Shown: positions 23,177-33,148 of the stretch, piece by piece
How the letters are laid out: each line of letters opens with the position of its first letter
Position numbering within the stretch: the first letter of the stretch is position 1
Assembly (NCBI GenBank): GCA_008477525.1
Contig: SPDT01000008.1
Coordinates: 1,318,705 to 1,382,704, forward strand
DNA length: 64,000 nt
Direction: 5' to 3'
From: Hypomyces perniciosus
Taxonomy: Eukaryota; Ascomycota; Sordariomycetes; Hypocreales; Hypocreaceae
Notes under the pieces: model-generated
Told to the model about the DNA's origin: nothing
What the model saw: the letters and a program-made list of their open reading frames with translations, nothing else
Databases searched by the model: none
Position numbers and translations under genes: made by a program

Positions 23177-24330
23177 ATGGCTACCTCTCATCTCACCTCT
23201 AGTGATGATCAAATCCTCGCATCGGACGTCCTGCCTCTTCAACAGGTTATTATAGAGTTCGTCCTGGCACGAAGCCCTGAGTTCCGCCATCTTCATGAAC
23301 TTCGCAAGCTGGCAAGTCCCCATAAACCACGAAATGGCATAAGATCTTCCCCCTGTAGATTCTAATAGTATAGTAGGGGTGGGCCAGTCCTGAAGGAGAT
23401 GCAATTTTCCAGCAGGAACGTCAAAGAGCCGACAAACCGACTCGAAGTGATAAGAATATGTTTTACAAGATGACTCTGAATATCAGCAATGAGCTGCATC
23501 AAGCTACCAAAGCATTCCGTGTCCTACAGTCAAGCGAAGAGCCTATGGCCCTGGACATGGTAATGGCACCTGGAGGTTTTTCTGCAACAATTTTGAAACA
23601 ATACCCAAACGCGAGGGAGAGAGCAATCACTCTTCCACATTCGGAAGGTGGCCACGCCGTTCAGTTCAACCATCGGAATTTAAAGTTAGATTTGCGGGAC
23701 ATTAACACCCTGGCTGGGGATTTAGGCCTTGCAGCTATTCCTGCGACGCATCGCGAAGCAGAGGGATTTACGGCTGAGAGGACACTGGATGGGGAGAGGT
23801 ATGATATCGTCATTTGTGGAGGACAGGTCACGCGAAATCAGGAGAAAGAAGAATGGCGCGAAGCGCGAGAACCTCGTCGCCTTGAACTGGCACAGCTTGT
23901 CATTGCATTGAAATATATCAAACCTAGCGGTACCTTGATCTTCGTTTCGCACAAGCCCGAGTCTCTTCATACTATTCAGACATTACGTTCCCTCTCACTC
24001 TTCTCGGACGTCAGACTATTCAAGCCCAGGAGAGCCCATGCCAAAAGGTCATCCTTTTATATAGTCGCAAAGAATGTTGAGTCAAGTGGCTCAGCAGCTA
24101 TCGAGATGGTGAAGACTTGGACCAAGGAATGGATGATCGCAACTCGAGGGACTGATGAAGAGTATGCAAAGGTTACATACATAAGCCTTGAGGATGTTCA
24201 ACACATAATTGAGGAGTTTGGCGAGAAGCTAGTTAAGCTCGGGAGGCCTATCTGGATGATACAAGCCGAGGCGTTGGAGCAGGCGATTAAGCGTTGGAGC
24301 AGGCGATTAAGCGTTAGAGCAGGCAATTAA
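23177..24330 (+). CDS. FtsJ-like SAM-dependent methyltransferase
   Basis: Two exons, 23177-23311 and 23377-24330, give 362 residues. The 65-nt intron has a GC donor (CTG|GCAAGT) and a TAG acceptor; with it the protein reads ELRKL-GWASPEGDAIF without stops. The glycine-rich SAM-binding motif is MAPGGFSATIL, at about residues 105-115, followed by YDIVICGG, a usual second motif of RrmJ/FtsJ-type RNA methyltransferases. I recognise a fungal family of this kind with ERQRADKP and FYKM before the SAM site. The substrate is unknown; RNA 2'-O-methylation is the family precedent. The last residues were changed by 20-bp repeat slippage (see next entry). The gene stands alone between transposon remnants. 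Confidence 0.75.
24271..24330 (+). repeat. Three tandem 20-bp units at the 3' end of the methyltransferase gene
   Basis: The unit GCGTTGGAGCAGGCGATTAA occurs exactly at 24271-24290 and 24291-24310, and with two changes at 24311-24330, followed by a fourth start GCGTTGGAAAGAATAA. Because 20 is not a multiple of three, each extra unit shifts the reading frame. With a single unit the frame would run into AAAGAATAA and end a few residues later. Confidence 0.85.
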
Positions 24331-25016
24331 GCGTTGGAAAGAATAAGATCAAATAGAAGGAATAGCCCGCTGTCCTATACTATTCTTCTATTCTCTAATG
24401 CTTGCTATGTATGTACGCCTATATATAACGATTAACCCATAATTTAAGAACCTCTCTAGACCTTCTAGAGCGCGTGCTTGAAAAAGCATGTAAGGCAATA
24501 CAGTAAACTTTCTTAAAATCATTTTAAGAGGTGCCTAGGGGCTATACAAGTATTGCTCCTGAAAAGCAGACGATTCGGAGCAGGCGCTGCTGCGATGCGG
24601 GCGAATTTGTGTTGTTGGCGCGACTGTAAGGCCGCCGGCAATGCAGGATTTTACCCTATCACGACACGCGTCACGACGCAATCGCGTCGCTCCTTAGTCG
24701 GCCTTGTACCAGCTATTCTACCACAAAGAGGGATTTGGGTTATGAAAACCACCAGACTCTTTGATTGTTCTAATCAAGAGACAGGGCACCCTCGGGCTCA
24801 GCCGGCTCTGAGTCAACAGCGCGGCGAGAAATCGCAGCGAAACCTGCGCGCTATTGCAAGGGCTAGAGTCCTCACATAGTTCATTTTTGCTGTCAAAACT
24901 CAAACCCAAAGTTCCAGACGGCTTCCACCCAGCTGAGTGTGGGCCTCTAGTGAGTCTGCTCCACCTTGCCCTGGTCAACGATTATGAATTGATGCGAAAG
25001 TCAAAGGCCAATGTGG
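24331..25016. other. Non-coding stretch
   Basis: No supported gene. Small ORFs near 24553-24978 on both strands show no domain. Confidence 0.35.
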
Positions 25017-26797
25017 TACAGTTAGGAGCAAAATGGCCGTCCTGTCAATACAAACTCTTTTATAAATTCATGCTGCGGGCATGTCCACTTCAGTGTCTAC
25101 CACACATAGTACATCAGCTGTACCTAGCTATTAACAGGGCTTGAATATCAGAGTTTGTGCCTTGGGCATATTAGTTCGTATTTTGCGGCAGCTTATGCAC
25201 TGTCCATAATTCACGTGATTTGTTAGTAGCTTTATGTACTTAGCAGGACTTCAAGGTTATTTTCTAGCAGCGACTTAAATGGTACGAAATCCCTAACAGG
25301 CAATTTTATATAGGGTGATTTTTAAGCCATTTTAGGCTATGCAGTAGTGACCTTGTATTGAAAAATATCTGTAGGTACATACTCAGCTAGTCATGACTGA
25401 CCAGTCTCTTTTGACCTCAACCTTCATACATACTCCGTACTCCGTACTCCGTAGTAAAACCATATTCGGCCAAAGACGTCCTTGATTCAAGAGCAAGCAA
25501 ACAAAGAAGCCTAGACTCTATGTAAACCTAGTCGCTACTGTACATAGAGAAAATGGCATCATGAACAAGCATTTATTTGTCCACTTTGGCCGCATTATCC
25601 ATTTGTTGACTTTTAGCATTCTAAAGAATTGCGCTAAAGTCTACAACAGAAAATTGTCCACTTTTTGACTTTTAACCTTATGGTTCATTGCGTTAAAAGT
25701 CGAGAGATTGTCCATTTGTTGACTTTTGGCCTTATGCACGTCTTGTGGATGAAAGCCAAAGCCGGGTGCTGGTACCGCCACAAAGACGAGGACCCTTGCA
25801 AGACGAAAATGGGATCCAAGTGAGTGTCCGTTTTCAGTCTTAGTAGGCATTATACCCCTAAGAACCCCAGAATATCCATTTACTGGCACTCTTTGGAAAT
25901 TTCAGAGAACGGACCAGAGGTACAGTAGGGTGCGAAATAAGTGTCCGCAATTTTGTATTGAACTTCTTTCCGCAGGGACTATTTTTACAGTGCTTGTGGC
26001 TGATACAGTATAACTTTGCGACGGAGTGTTAAAGTGGACTGGATTAATTTATACCCCGTACGTCTTATTTATTATCATAACCTCTTGTCAGATGCATGAG
26101 AGTGGCGATTGCAGTACAATTGAGTTTATATATTACGCTATTATAATACTAAATTGACTGAAGTATTCCCGCCGTCCTGCTTTTATAAGTCGCTACTCCT
26201 AAGCATTTAATAAGAAACCTCTAGAATTTAGAGTTTGGGAGTGATATATGCGTGTTGATTGGAGAGCTATGCTACCTACACATACTACAGTGGCGAGCAA
26301 TTATCCGGCTTGTACTCCGTACTTCGTATAGAGAGACGAATTCACTAACCTTTACTCCGTAGTCTTTATCTCTTTCTCTTATAATTGAAAATGCAAGCTC
26401 GCCTTTTAGGAATTTAATATCGCTATCTGTGGCGCCAAGGTATATTAGTGGGGAAAATTAACCTATGAATACGCATATGACCTGATATGTAATTCATTTT
26501 AAGAATATGTACCGAAGGAGAATATTTTCGTATTTTGCGTTAGCCTTAGCACTGTCTACAATTCATGTAGTTTACTGCTGGCCCTATATACTTCAAAAGA
26601 CCTTCAAGCTACTTCCTCTCCGTAACCTTGCGTGTAAAAATCCAAAATAGGCCAGGGTTTATGGGGTAATTGGGGGCTAGTTCCAGCTGTCTAGAAATGG
26701 CAATGTATATATATGTATATGGCAGGTACTGATGGTCTGTGCTTAGAAATTCTCAAAGAGTGTAAAGAGGACGGCGATTTCGCTCCCAACTGTAACA
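25017..26797. mobile_element. Candidate non-autonomous DNA transposon with TACAGTT termini
   Basis: The left end at about 25018 reads TACAGTTAGGAGCAAAATGG. The complement of the right end at about 26797 reads TACAGTTGGGAGCGAAATCG, then both continue with CCGTCCT. These look like terminal inverted repeats next to a TA target, as in Tc1/mariner/Fot1 elements. No transposase is inside. Internal parts repeat directly: about 25172-25260 resembles 26528-26615 (TCGTATTTTGCG followed by CACTGTC). A different terminus-like motif (TACAGTAGGGTGCGAAATAA) lies at about 25921. Confidence 0.45.
25594..25740 (+). repeat. Imperfect tandem repeat, unit 54-59 bp
   Basis: Units begin at about 25594, 25653 and 25707 with ATTRTCCAYTTKTTGACTTT and have a second shared block (TTGCGYTAAARTC). 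A related start lies at 25577. No coding sense. Confidence 0.6.
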
Positions 26798-26849
26798 ACT
26801 TAATCTTTACTAAAAATGACCTATATATTGGCGGCAGTAAACCCTCTTG

Positions 26850-27090
26850 TCTTTACTGCATGCTGTTGGAAAACCCAGTTACGTAGTCAGCTTGTTCACA
26901 TCACGAAGATGGGGCGCCAGAATTGCACTCAATTGTTGCCTTGTCCTCTTTTTCCTCCCGCCATTTTATCATAGAAGCAGAACGCCGCGCGTTCTGTTTC
27001 ACCTCACGTCAGACCACAGGTTCCCTTGCATATACATTTTTGCTTATTCCAACAACTAGACCGACGTTATCCGACAGATCCACCAAATCT
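26850..27090 (+). repeat. Outer inverted repeat, left arm
   Basis: This matches the complement of 32888-33148. The shared core includes CCATTTTATCATAGAA, a GAAGCAGAACG/CGTTCTGTTTC hairpin (26974-27000), CACCTCACGT, TTCCCTTGCATAT and TTGCTTATTCCAAC. The right arm lies directly upstream of the RecQ gene. The arms may be terminal repeats of a 6.3-kb unit or copies of one repeat in opposite directions. Confidence 0.65.
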
Positions 27091-27349
27091 AGCTTTATGG
27101 CTCTACAATCCCCTCTTGATAGAAGGAACCTCGAAGTCGACGATGTAGCCATGGTCGGCCAGTCACCATGCGCGATTCATCAACAATCACAATAATTGAA
27201 GGACCTATGGAAGACACTGTCATTGAATCTTGATCTCTCTGACACTGCCTGTTGGGGCTGAAGTTACAGAGCATAGAGAATACAAACCACTGAGCAGTCG
27301 CAGAATAGAAGAAACATGGGGAGCGGCAGCCGTGGTGCTTGACTGACAG

Positions 27350-27760
27350 CTGGCGGACTGTAATTGGTCCATAGAAAAGCCACCTCAACCAGGTGGGGTT
27401 GTTGGCCTCCCGCATATATGAGGCTTTCATTTATCTTCCGATTCAGAGGAATGACTACCATGTAACTGTTAACCATTCGATGGCTGTGAGGAACGGACGG
27501 TCCAAAACTCGTGCATACTGAGGACCACTCAGACGCTTCATGCATCGCTTTATTGACCGTTGTTATCTGAATTGGTTTCCCTTCTGACCTTTTTATCATA
27601 ACAAGAAAGCAACACGCGTTCCGTTTCATCTTTGTTCAGCTCCTCCGGTGAGGCTGACCGTCTTGCATATCCAATTCCCAACACGAAGACCGATGTTATC
27701 CGACAGCGACACGGAATTTTTGGCGTTTAATGAAGCGGTCAATCCAGTTCTTCCCGACCG
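27350..27760 (+). repeat. Inner inverted repeat, left arm
   Basis: Two parts match inverted copies to the right: 27350-27520 matches the complement of about 29500-29660 (shared GGCCTCCCGCATATATG and GCTGTGAG.AACGGACGG), and 27590-27706 matches the complement of about 28113-28245 (shared TTTTATCATAA, GTTATCCGACAG). The order of the parts is the same in both arms. Confidence 0.6.
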
Positions 27761-27887
27761 TTGGGGAGTTATCTTATTGGGCCGACGATGCCCTCTCACG
27801 AAGAATTTTTGCAGCACCAACCACAAACCCCCGGCATACAGCAAGGTCAATATTATCGAGATAATCAATATAGCTACACAAGGCCTT

Positions 27888-28280
27888 TTATTCTAGTTGC
27901 AATAGCTTTAAATTCATATATTGACGGCTACGTGGCGCATCAAATTCACGCCCTAAACTCATGAGCTTGGCGCCAGGATTGGCGTCGAAGTAATCAATAA
28001 GTAACTGAATATTCTGTTCCATAGCTATTTGAGGGTTCGAGGTGATGTTGATTGAGAAAATAAGATGTAAACGATGAAGGTTTGCAAAAATAGCTGGGTA
28101 GCCAGGGAGCACCTGTCGGATACCATCAGCCTTGGTGCCAAGAAGCGTATATGCATGTATCACAGCCCCATCTTTTGAGCTGAAGAAATGTGAGACAAAA
28201 TGTGAGACAAAACGCGCGCTTTTTTCTTTTTCGGTTATGATAAAACGGCGGGGAAGGAACCAATTGTGGGGAGGGAACAT
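27888..28280 (-). pseudogene. Possible transposase N-terminal fragment with helix-turn-helix
   Basis: The frame ends with a stretch starting at 28022 (MEQNIQLLIDYFDANPG...SLGREFDAPRSRQ). It has the spacing of the psq/pogo-type helix-turn-helix at the start of fungal Fot1-like transposases. The frame stops at 27888 and no DDE catalytic part follows. It lies inside the inner inverted repeat, as expected for the remains of a DNA transposon. The match rests on pattern only. Confidence 0.35.
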
Positions 28281-28365
28281 GGTCAATTAAGTGGAATTCT
28301 CGCCCTGCCTTCGTGATGTGAACAAGCTGACTACGTACCTTGGTTTTCCAACAGCACCAGCTTAT
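28113..28365 (-). repeat. Inner inverted repeat, right arm (first part)
   Basis: The complement resembles both 27590-27706 and the left part of the outer repeat at 26850, with CTGTTGGAAAACC and TACGTAGTCAGCTTGTTCACATCACGAAG shared. A local duplication, ATGTGAGACAAA twice, lies at 28188-28211. Confidence 0.6.
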
Positions 28366-29430
28366 TTGCGAAATAAATGGGTCGTGGCACGGCTATTTCT
28401 CCTGTAGGGTGGATTTCTCCTCCTTCGCCCAGTGTTTGATGTGGGCGAGGGTGCTTCGGCCCTTGGTAGGGGAGTGAGGGTCGCTCCTTTTTTGGCCAGT
28501 TCGTCAGCCGTCTCGTTGCCTCGTATGTCCTTATGGCCTGGGACCCATGAGACAAAAACCCTGCGTGGGTGAAGTTCTTCCGCGATGCGTCGGAACTGGA
28601 TTAACTCCCCTTGTGAGGAGGCAGGCGCTTCCCCAAGTAAACCCCTGACCACTGATGTGTTGTCGAGAAAAACATGTACTTCGCTGATTCTGGGGTCGCC
28701 CCTCGCAAGTCCAGCTGCTGTTTTGATCGCTTGGCTGGCTCCCGTGGCCTCTGCGTCGAACACTTCTGCATTGACGAGGGGTCCGAAGCTCTTGTGGACT
28801 CTCTCCCTGTAGTACACAGCCGTTCCCCAACCTGACTTGCCGTTAAGCTGGGAGCCGTCCGAGTATGCTGCGACTGCTGTGGCTGGCAGTGAGCTTATCA
28901 GTTCAAGGTGTTTTTGTGTAGCCATTTCTTTCCCTAGCTCTTCGAACTTTGGATCTGCTTCGACGAAGCGGGGTTTCTTTGCGAAGAGGGTAGGTCTGAT
29001 GGACCGGTCGACCAACAGGGTGGCTCTCTGCGGGCGTCTCAAGGATAACTGTGCGATTAAGCTATCAATGTTCTTGGCCAGAGGGTGTGCACAGCCAAGG
29101 CCCGCAAGCCGCGCCGAGCACCTAAGTCTTGCCTGGGCGAGAGCGTGAATGCGGGCGGGATGTCAGACTCTCTGTTTGGTAATGGGATGGGAGTGGTTTT
29201 CCATACCAGGACAACGGCGCGAGCAGCCATCTTGAAGGCCCTGTCCAGCTTCGCTGAGAGGTTGTTTACGCCGAACCACCTCATGTGCGCGCTAGGGTTG
29301 ATCTGCTTTCCCTTCAGAGTGACTCCCTGGTAAGGGACGAATCCTCGTCTTCTGTAGAAGTATGGAAGTTGGACTTTGTCCAGGGCGAAGGATAACGCAT
29401 TTTCCGCCCCCACCGAACCTCTGAGTCTAA
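28366..29430 (-). mobile_element. Internally deleted LINE fragment: RT end and RNase H
   Basis: The minus-strand frames encode the same protein as the LINE at 19188-20997: ALSFALDKVQLPYF, then the RNase H motifs AAYSDGSQLN (intact here) and VSWVPGHKDIRGNETADELA. About 70 residues are missing between the two reverse-transcriptase parts near 29280. The 3' end is lost at about 28366. It interrupts the right arm of the inner inverted repeat, so it arrived after that repeat formed. Confidence 0.82.
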
Positions 29431-29459
29431 AAGGAGCTGAAGGGAGGAAGGTAGAGATA

Positions 29460-29660
29460 CATCGTCAATTCAGCATCATCATAATAGAATCACCCAATTA
29501 TGCTAAACCGTCCGTTGCTCACAGCCACCGAAATGTCTACAATCACATGGCAGTCATCCCTCAAATTGGTTCTTATTTAATTGGAAGATGAATGAAAGCC
29601 CCATATATGCGGGAGGCCAACTACCCTCTGCGTTGGATGGCTTTTCCATGAGCCAATTGC
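29460..29660 (-). repeat. Inner inverted repeat, right arm (second part, beyond the LINE)
   Basis: The complement matches 27350-27520. It also starts with CAATTCAGCATCATCA (about 29464), which recurs near 37640, so this repeat is dispersed. Confidence 0.6.
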
Positions 29661-29926
29661 AGACCACCAGGTTAGGGTCCTCGACACGGGCGTCATCATC
29701 TTACACATCTGGTCATCTTTCCACGAATTCGGCTATCTTCTCACGATGAAGTCGTCGTAGAATGTTGCTGTATGCCGGATCTGGTCATGGTTTCATTCCT
29801 GAGGTTGACAGATTAATAGAGATAGAATTAAGTTACTGGAAGTCCCTTATCTGTGTAATGAATGCTGAAAAACACAGCCGAGCTATGGAACACTAGGTTG
29901 GTCCACACAACGCCGAAGATCCCGTG

Positions 29927-32760
29927 TTAGTCGGAGTCCAGCCTGGAACCTTCGGCTCTACAAGCCTTGGTGAACTCATAAAGTAACATCTGCAGATTTG
30001 TTGTCAGTTAAATAGCAACAACAGATCCAAGACAGGCTCACTTACTTCAAAATCATGGTCCTTCAATATCCCTAAAACCTTGCGCTTATTTCGTCGCATC
30101 TTCCTAGTCCGCGGGCTGCCGACGCCAAAAGCCAACATTGCCAAGAATCTAGGATCGTCCCGGACGTCGCATGCATCAAGGACTTTGCGGACCCCATCGA
30201 TATCCACCCCACGAGTTGGTTTTTGAGGTATGGCAATCTGCTCACCTGTTACGCAGAAGTTGCAGTGTCCGCACTTGTCCTTACAGTCTGGAAGCTCTGC
30301 ACCAAAGTACTCAGCCAGTGCCAGAGAATAGCACTTATTCCCAGTTATGAGCTTTATCATGTCTTCAGTGCGACTTAGATTCTCTCGCTCACGAGCTGCC
30401 AAATCTGCATGCAGCTTTTCGGCTAGGTCATTGATCTCTTCGTCTGTGCCGGGCAATGGACCAAGGACGCAATATACTTCATTGAGCCCCATGTCCTCCA
30501 GCGTAATGAAACCGATCCTTTCTAGTTGCTTAAGTTTGTTGTAAATGTCTTGGACGGGGATATTCACAGTATGCGCAGCCTTGTGGATGTCAAGATGGTG
30601 GAACCTGGCATTCTTTTCTGCGAATACTCGTATCGCGATGGTACTAGACGATGGGTCGGACTTCATGGCATCATGATATCCTCGCCTCGCCTTGAAAATG
30701 CACCGTCCATATTGTGTCCACATTTTTCTAATGAGACCAAAGCGCAAGTCGAGATCTGTGTATATCTTTTGTAAAGGGATCTCATTCAAATCAAATTCTC
30801 GGCCTTGCATGAAGCTGTTCTTCTTAAATGTTTGATCAACTTGCAAGCCACGAACATGACTGTCAAAGATATCCTTGAGTAGACGGCAAATAGAGCGCTG
30901 TGATGGCAACTCTCCGCGTGTAAAGCACTCACGAAGGTGGAGGTCACTTGGATGGAGGTAGAGCATGCATTGGCTTGGCACCCCATCACGACCCGCACGT
31001 CCAATTTGCTGACTATATTGCTCAATGGTAGAAGGGAGGTCGAAATTTATAACGATTCGAATGTCTATGGTGAATTATGAATGATGAGATAGATGGGTAG
31101 TAAACGGTCCAGGAGAACACCTACCTGGCTTGTCGATGCCCATACCAAAAGCAACAGTGGAGACGACCTTTGTGAGATCACAGTTAGAGGAGGTTCAATA
31201 CCAATAACTTCCGTACAGTATGAAACGAGGCCGTATCTCACAATCTGGAGTTTAGATGACATGAAGTCGTCTTGAACACGTCGTTTAACATTTGACTCCA
31301 TTTCTGCATGGAAAGCATGGGCATCAAAGCCGTTGCTCTGAAGGATTCTGGCAATACTTTCAGCCCGCTAGACCACCATGTCGTTAGTCAGGGATGTTTG
31401 GTTAAAGAAAAAGGATAGGAGAAACATACATGTCGCGTATTTACGTAGATGAGGCTAGAACCTGGCTGCCCGCTCAAAATCTCGAGTATTCTCTCACATC
31501 TGTCGTTGTCATCCTTTGCGGGCTCAGCATGAAGATGCAGACTGGGGATATTAGTGACGAATTGCTGATTTACATTTATGTACTCACTTTGGTCGATACG
31601 GTGATGTCCGAAAAACCCCTGAACTGCTAATGGAGAGAGACTCGCAGATTTCTTTCACAACGGTAGGAGTAGCTGTGGCCGTCAGACAGATAACACTTTC
31701 CGCCCCAACTTCCTTGACAAATCTAGGAACTAGATCTACGTCAGAAAAATGATAGTCACCCCGAAGTTGCCACATAGACCCTCGTACCTTTGAGATAGTC
31801 CGGCCTGAAGGAATGACCCCACTGTAAATATTGTCAGATCTGAAGTTTAGGACTGAAGACCACTGGCAATGGTAGAAACGCACCTCTGAAATACAATGCG
31901 TTTCATCAATAGCTACTAGTCTAATGCCTCCAGGTACTTCCTTCATACTCTGGATAAAGGACTCATCAGTAAACCTCTCGGGTGAGCAGTATAGCATCCG
32001 TAGCTCCCCTTTCTGCAAAGCCAGCCGGACTTGTTGTATCTCTTCAGGCGTCTTGGTAGAGTTAATACTGTCAGCGCGGATCCCTCTGCTCTGGAGAATG
32101 TCAATTTGCCCCTTCATCAAAGATACTAAAGGGCAAATAATAATTGTGAGGCCATGGTCACCGGGTCTTCTGGCTATGCTTGGGTACTTATAGTCAATCT
32201 TCTCGTAAGCAAGAGCTGGGACCTGGGGTGGGTTTTTTTGGTTAGCTGATAGTTGGAACACGGAGAAAAAATTGCATAAGGAAGTAGCTCACCTGGTAGC
32301 AAAGAGATTTCCCAGCCCCTGTGGGAAAGATAACAAGTGTGTTCTTTCCCTGCAAAACGTGATTTATAGCCGCCTCTTGCTCATGACGAAAGGAATTGTA
32401 TCCGAACTTCTCTGCCAATACTTGACGAGCAATCTCAAGCTTGCCATCGTTCTGATTCTCCCTGACATTACCTGTATCAGCCTGTGAATGCGCCGGCGCC
32501 AACAGTTCATCTTGGCTGTTATCGAGTTGTTTCTGGACTTTCAGCTCATGTTTCCCGACGGTGTTGGGCTGTCCATTTTTGGAGTCACCATCACTCTCTA
32601 TATTCCCCATCCGATGAAAGCCATAGGGTCGGCAGTCAAGACGATAGAACAAAGGCTGCGCAAATGACACCCTTGCTCCCCATAGACTCTGGTGGTGGAC
32701 AAAAGCCCAAAGTTGAGGGCGCAAGATGGCAGCGACAAAGTTTGGGAGTTTTGGTACCAT
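29927..32760 (-). CDS. RecQ-family DNA helicase
   Basis: Nine exons: 32760-32293, 32222-31884, 31821-31788, 31735-31588, 31541-31430, 31367-31242, 31167-31125, 31064-30046 and 29989-29927. They give 783 residues with no stop, and every junction restores a helicase motif. Seen: Walker A PTGAGKS (146-152), SLCYQ-VPAL across intron 1, DETHCISE-WGHSFRPDYLK (motif II DETH, 262-265), LTATATP (298-304), VVSTVAFGMGIDKP, QQIGRAGRDG (442-451) and zinc-site cysteines near 668, 684, 688 and 691. RecQ helicases unwind DNA 3'-5' in recombination and repair. The zinc module lies about 215 residues after motif VI, an unusually long gap holding a winged-helix-like stretch. The first 50 residues lack acidic residues and could be a mitochondrial targeting signal; a start at Met51 (MGNIESDG) is possible. 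The gene sits inside nested inverted repeats. Confidence 0.9.
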
Positions 32761-32887
32761 GATTTCGTACTACATAGGTCTCTCAGCGGGGAAATGATGG
32801 GGTGTTTACCCAGGAGGCAGATACGATCAATGTCTAGGTCTGGAAATGGAAGCTGCCCTTCCGCCCACCCAAAAAGAGTTTTATCAT

Positions 32888-33148
32888 GGTGTTGGATAAC
32901 GTCTGTCTAGTTGGAATAAGCAAAGAAGGGATATGCAAGGGAATCGGTGATCTTACGTGAGGTGAAACAGAACGCGCGTCGTTCTGTTTCTATGATAAAA
33001 TGGCTGGAAGGGAATCGAATGAGGAGGCGAAAGAAGGTAAAAGGAATACACAGAAGATGGTGCAATTGACTGGACCATGAGGTGCCTAAGAATTCCCTGC
33101 TATTGTGATGTGTTCAGTCTGACCATGCAACCACGTTACGCAACACAT
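32888..33148 (-). repeat. Outer inverted repeat, right arm, upstream of the RecQ gene
   Basis: Complement of 26850-27090, about 80-90% alike in the core by eye. It ends 130 bp before the RecQ start codon, so it supplies at least part of that promoter. Confidence 0.65.
32964..32990. promoter_or_regulatory. 27-bp palindrome upstream of RecQ
   Basis: GAAACAGAACG (32964-32974) and CGTTCTGTTTC (32980-32990) are perfect 11-bp inverted arms around CGCGT, about 205 bp before the RecQ ATG. The same structure with one mismatch lies at 26974-27000. It could be an operator-like site or a transposase-binding site. Confidence 0.5.

Noticed and set aside
27095..27629. Minus-strand ORFs across the inverted repeats
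   Set aside because: They run through repeat arms that recur non-coding elsewhere, so they are not genes.
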